From NCBI GenBank assembly GCA_030729445.1, contig JANQXJ010000066.1, positions 1 through 6,817 on the forward strand: 6,817 bases of DNA, written 5' to 3'. A program made the translations under genes and the position numbers. Origin of the DNA: Limnohabitans sp. Lineage in GTDB: Bacteria > Pseudomonadota > Gammaproteobacteria > Burkholderiales > Burkholderiaceae_C. Every line of letters starts with the position of its first letter. The stretch's first letter is position 1. Positions 6,222 to 6,817 of this stretch are shown here, piece after piece. The notes under the pieces are model-generated. The model saw nothing but the letters and a program-made list of their open reading frames with translations. It was not told the DNA's origin and searched no databases.

Positions 6222-6817
6222 AGCAGCTTCACCCCGGCTTGGCGCAACATTCGCGCGGTGCGGATCAGTGGCAGTCCGATCAAGGCCGTGGGGTCGTCGT
6301 TGTCGATGGATTCGAGCAGGACGATGCCCAGGCCTTCGCTTTTGGCGCTGCCCGCGCAGTCGTAGGGCTTCTCGGCCACCAAATAAGCCTCGATTTCGTT
6401 GTCGCTCAGGTCGCGAAACACCACACGGACCTCGGCCAAGTCCACTTCTTCATAACCGGTGGCCAAGCAAACCACGGCCAATGCCGTCTGAAAAATCACC
6501 GTCTGGCCTCGCATTAGGCGCAGTTGCGCCACAGCCCGCGCGTGCTCACCGGGCTTGCCCAAAGGCTGGCCTGCTAAATCGGCCACTTGGTCCGAGCCAA
6601 TCACCACCGCATCGGGGTGCAGGGCGGCCACGGCCCGGGCTTTGGCCAATGCCAAGCGTCGGGCCAGGGCTTGGGGGGCTTCCCCCGTGTGGGGCGTTTC
6701 GTCCACATCGGGCGCGGTCACGGCGAAAGGGATGCGCAGACGCTCGAGCAGCTCGCGCCGGTAACGCGAAGTCGAACCCAGCACGACTGGGCGGCTGGTG
6801 GGTGCAGGGGGTGTGAA
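6218..6817 (-). CDS. Maf-family nucleotide pyrophosphatase, YceF type (5' end beyond window)
   Basis: Hydrolyses non-canonical or modified NTPs; the E. coli YceF branch is known to act on m7GTP. 199 residues are visible, open to the right edge. The frame continues upstream of GTG 6784 as TPPAPTSRPVVLGSTSRYRRELLERL, and the conserved (V/L)LxSTSxYRRELL opening begins before that GTG, so the real start probably lies outside the window. Motifs: STSRYRREL, APDVDETP, GSDQV (catalytic Asp at 6592-6590), GKPG, CAGSAKSEGLG and GLPL. VDETP, CAGSxKSEG and LxGLPL match YceF rather than the YhdE/dTTP branch. It overlaps the next gene by four bases. E. coli yceF is close to rluC and rne, which fits. Confidence 0.92.
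   Translation of the reverse strand, partial: FTPPAPTSRPVVLGSTSRYRRELLERLRIPFAVTAPDVDETPHTGEAPQALARRLALAKARAVAALHPDAVVIGSDQVADLAGQPLGKPGEHARAVAQLRLMRGQTVIFQTALAVVCLATGYEEVDLAEVRVVFRDLSDNEIEAYLVAEKPYDCAGSAKSEGLGIVLLESIDNDDPTALIGLPLIRTARMLRQAGVKLL

Overview
This GC-rich window looks like core chromosome from a betaproteobacterium, most likely Burkholderiales and plausibly Comamonadaceae. That placement rests on remembered protein flavour and gene order, not on a search. It shows no mobile element, CRISPR array, tRNA or rRNA, and no convincing undescribed system. Its most unusual part is the structured leader region in front of the RNase E gene.

Layout: (1) 1-1785, minus strand: the first 595 codons of rne (RNase E), running off the left edge. 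They cover the whole catalytic half and a candidate membrane-binding helix. (2) 1786-2376: a gap of about 590 bases between divergent rne and rluC. It has no credible gene. On the rne-sense strand it holds four stem-loops, two of them strong and close to the rne start. A perfect TATAAT at 2386-2391 points towards rne and lies just inside rluC. (3) 2377-5438, plus strand: a compact cluster of rluC (23S rRNA pseudouridine synthase), a Gph-like HAD phosphatase, a small Rieske [2Fe-2S] protein and an SppA-type S49 peptidase. Overlaps or very short gaps suggest one operon. (4) 5448-6817, minus strand: an RsmI-like tetrapyrrole-methylase-family gene preceded by maf (YceF type), joined by a GTGA stop/start overlap. 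The maf 5' end lies beyond the right edge. The two gene sets converge with only 9 bases between stop codons, and a terminator-like hairpin for the plus-strand cluster sits inside the end of the minus-strand gene.

Theme: RNA processing and modification (RNase E, RluC, perhaps the RsmI-like protein) plus housekeeping clean-up (HAD phosphatase, Maf nucleotide pyrophosphatase, membrane-protein/signal-peptide proteolysis). The divergent rne/rluC pair with a yceF-type maf nearby echoes the E. coli order rne-rluC-yceF. Here the phosphatase, Rieske, peptidase and methylase-like genes are inserted between rluC and maf.
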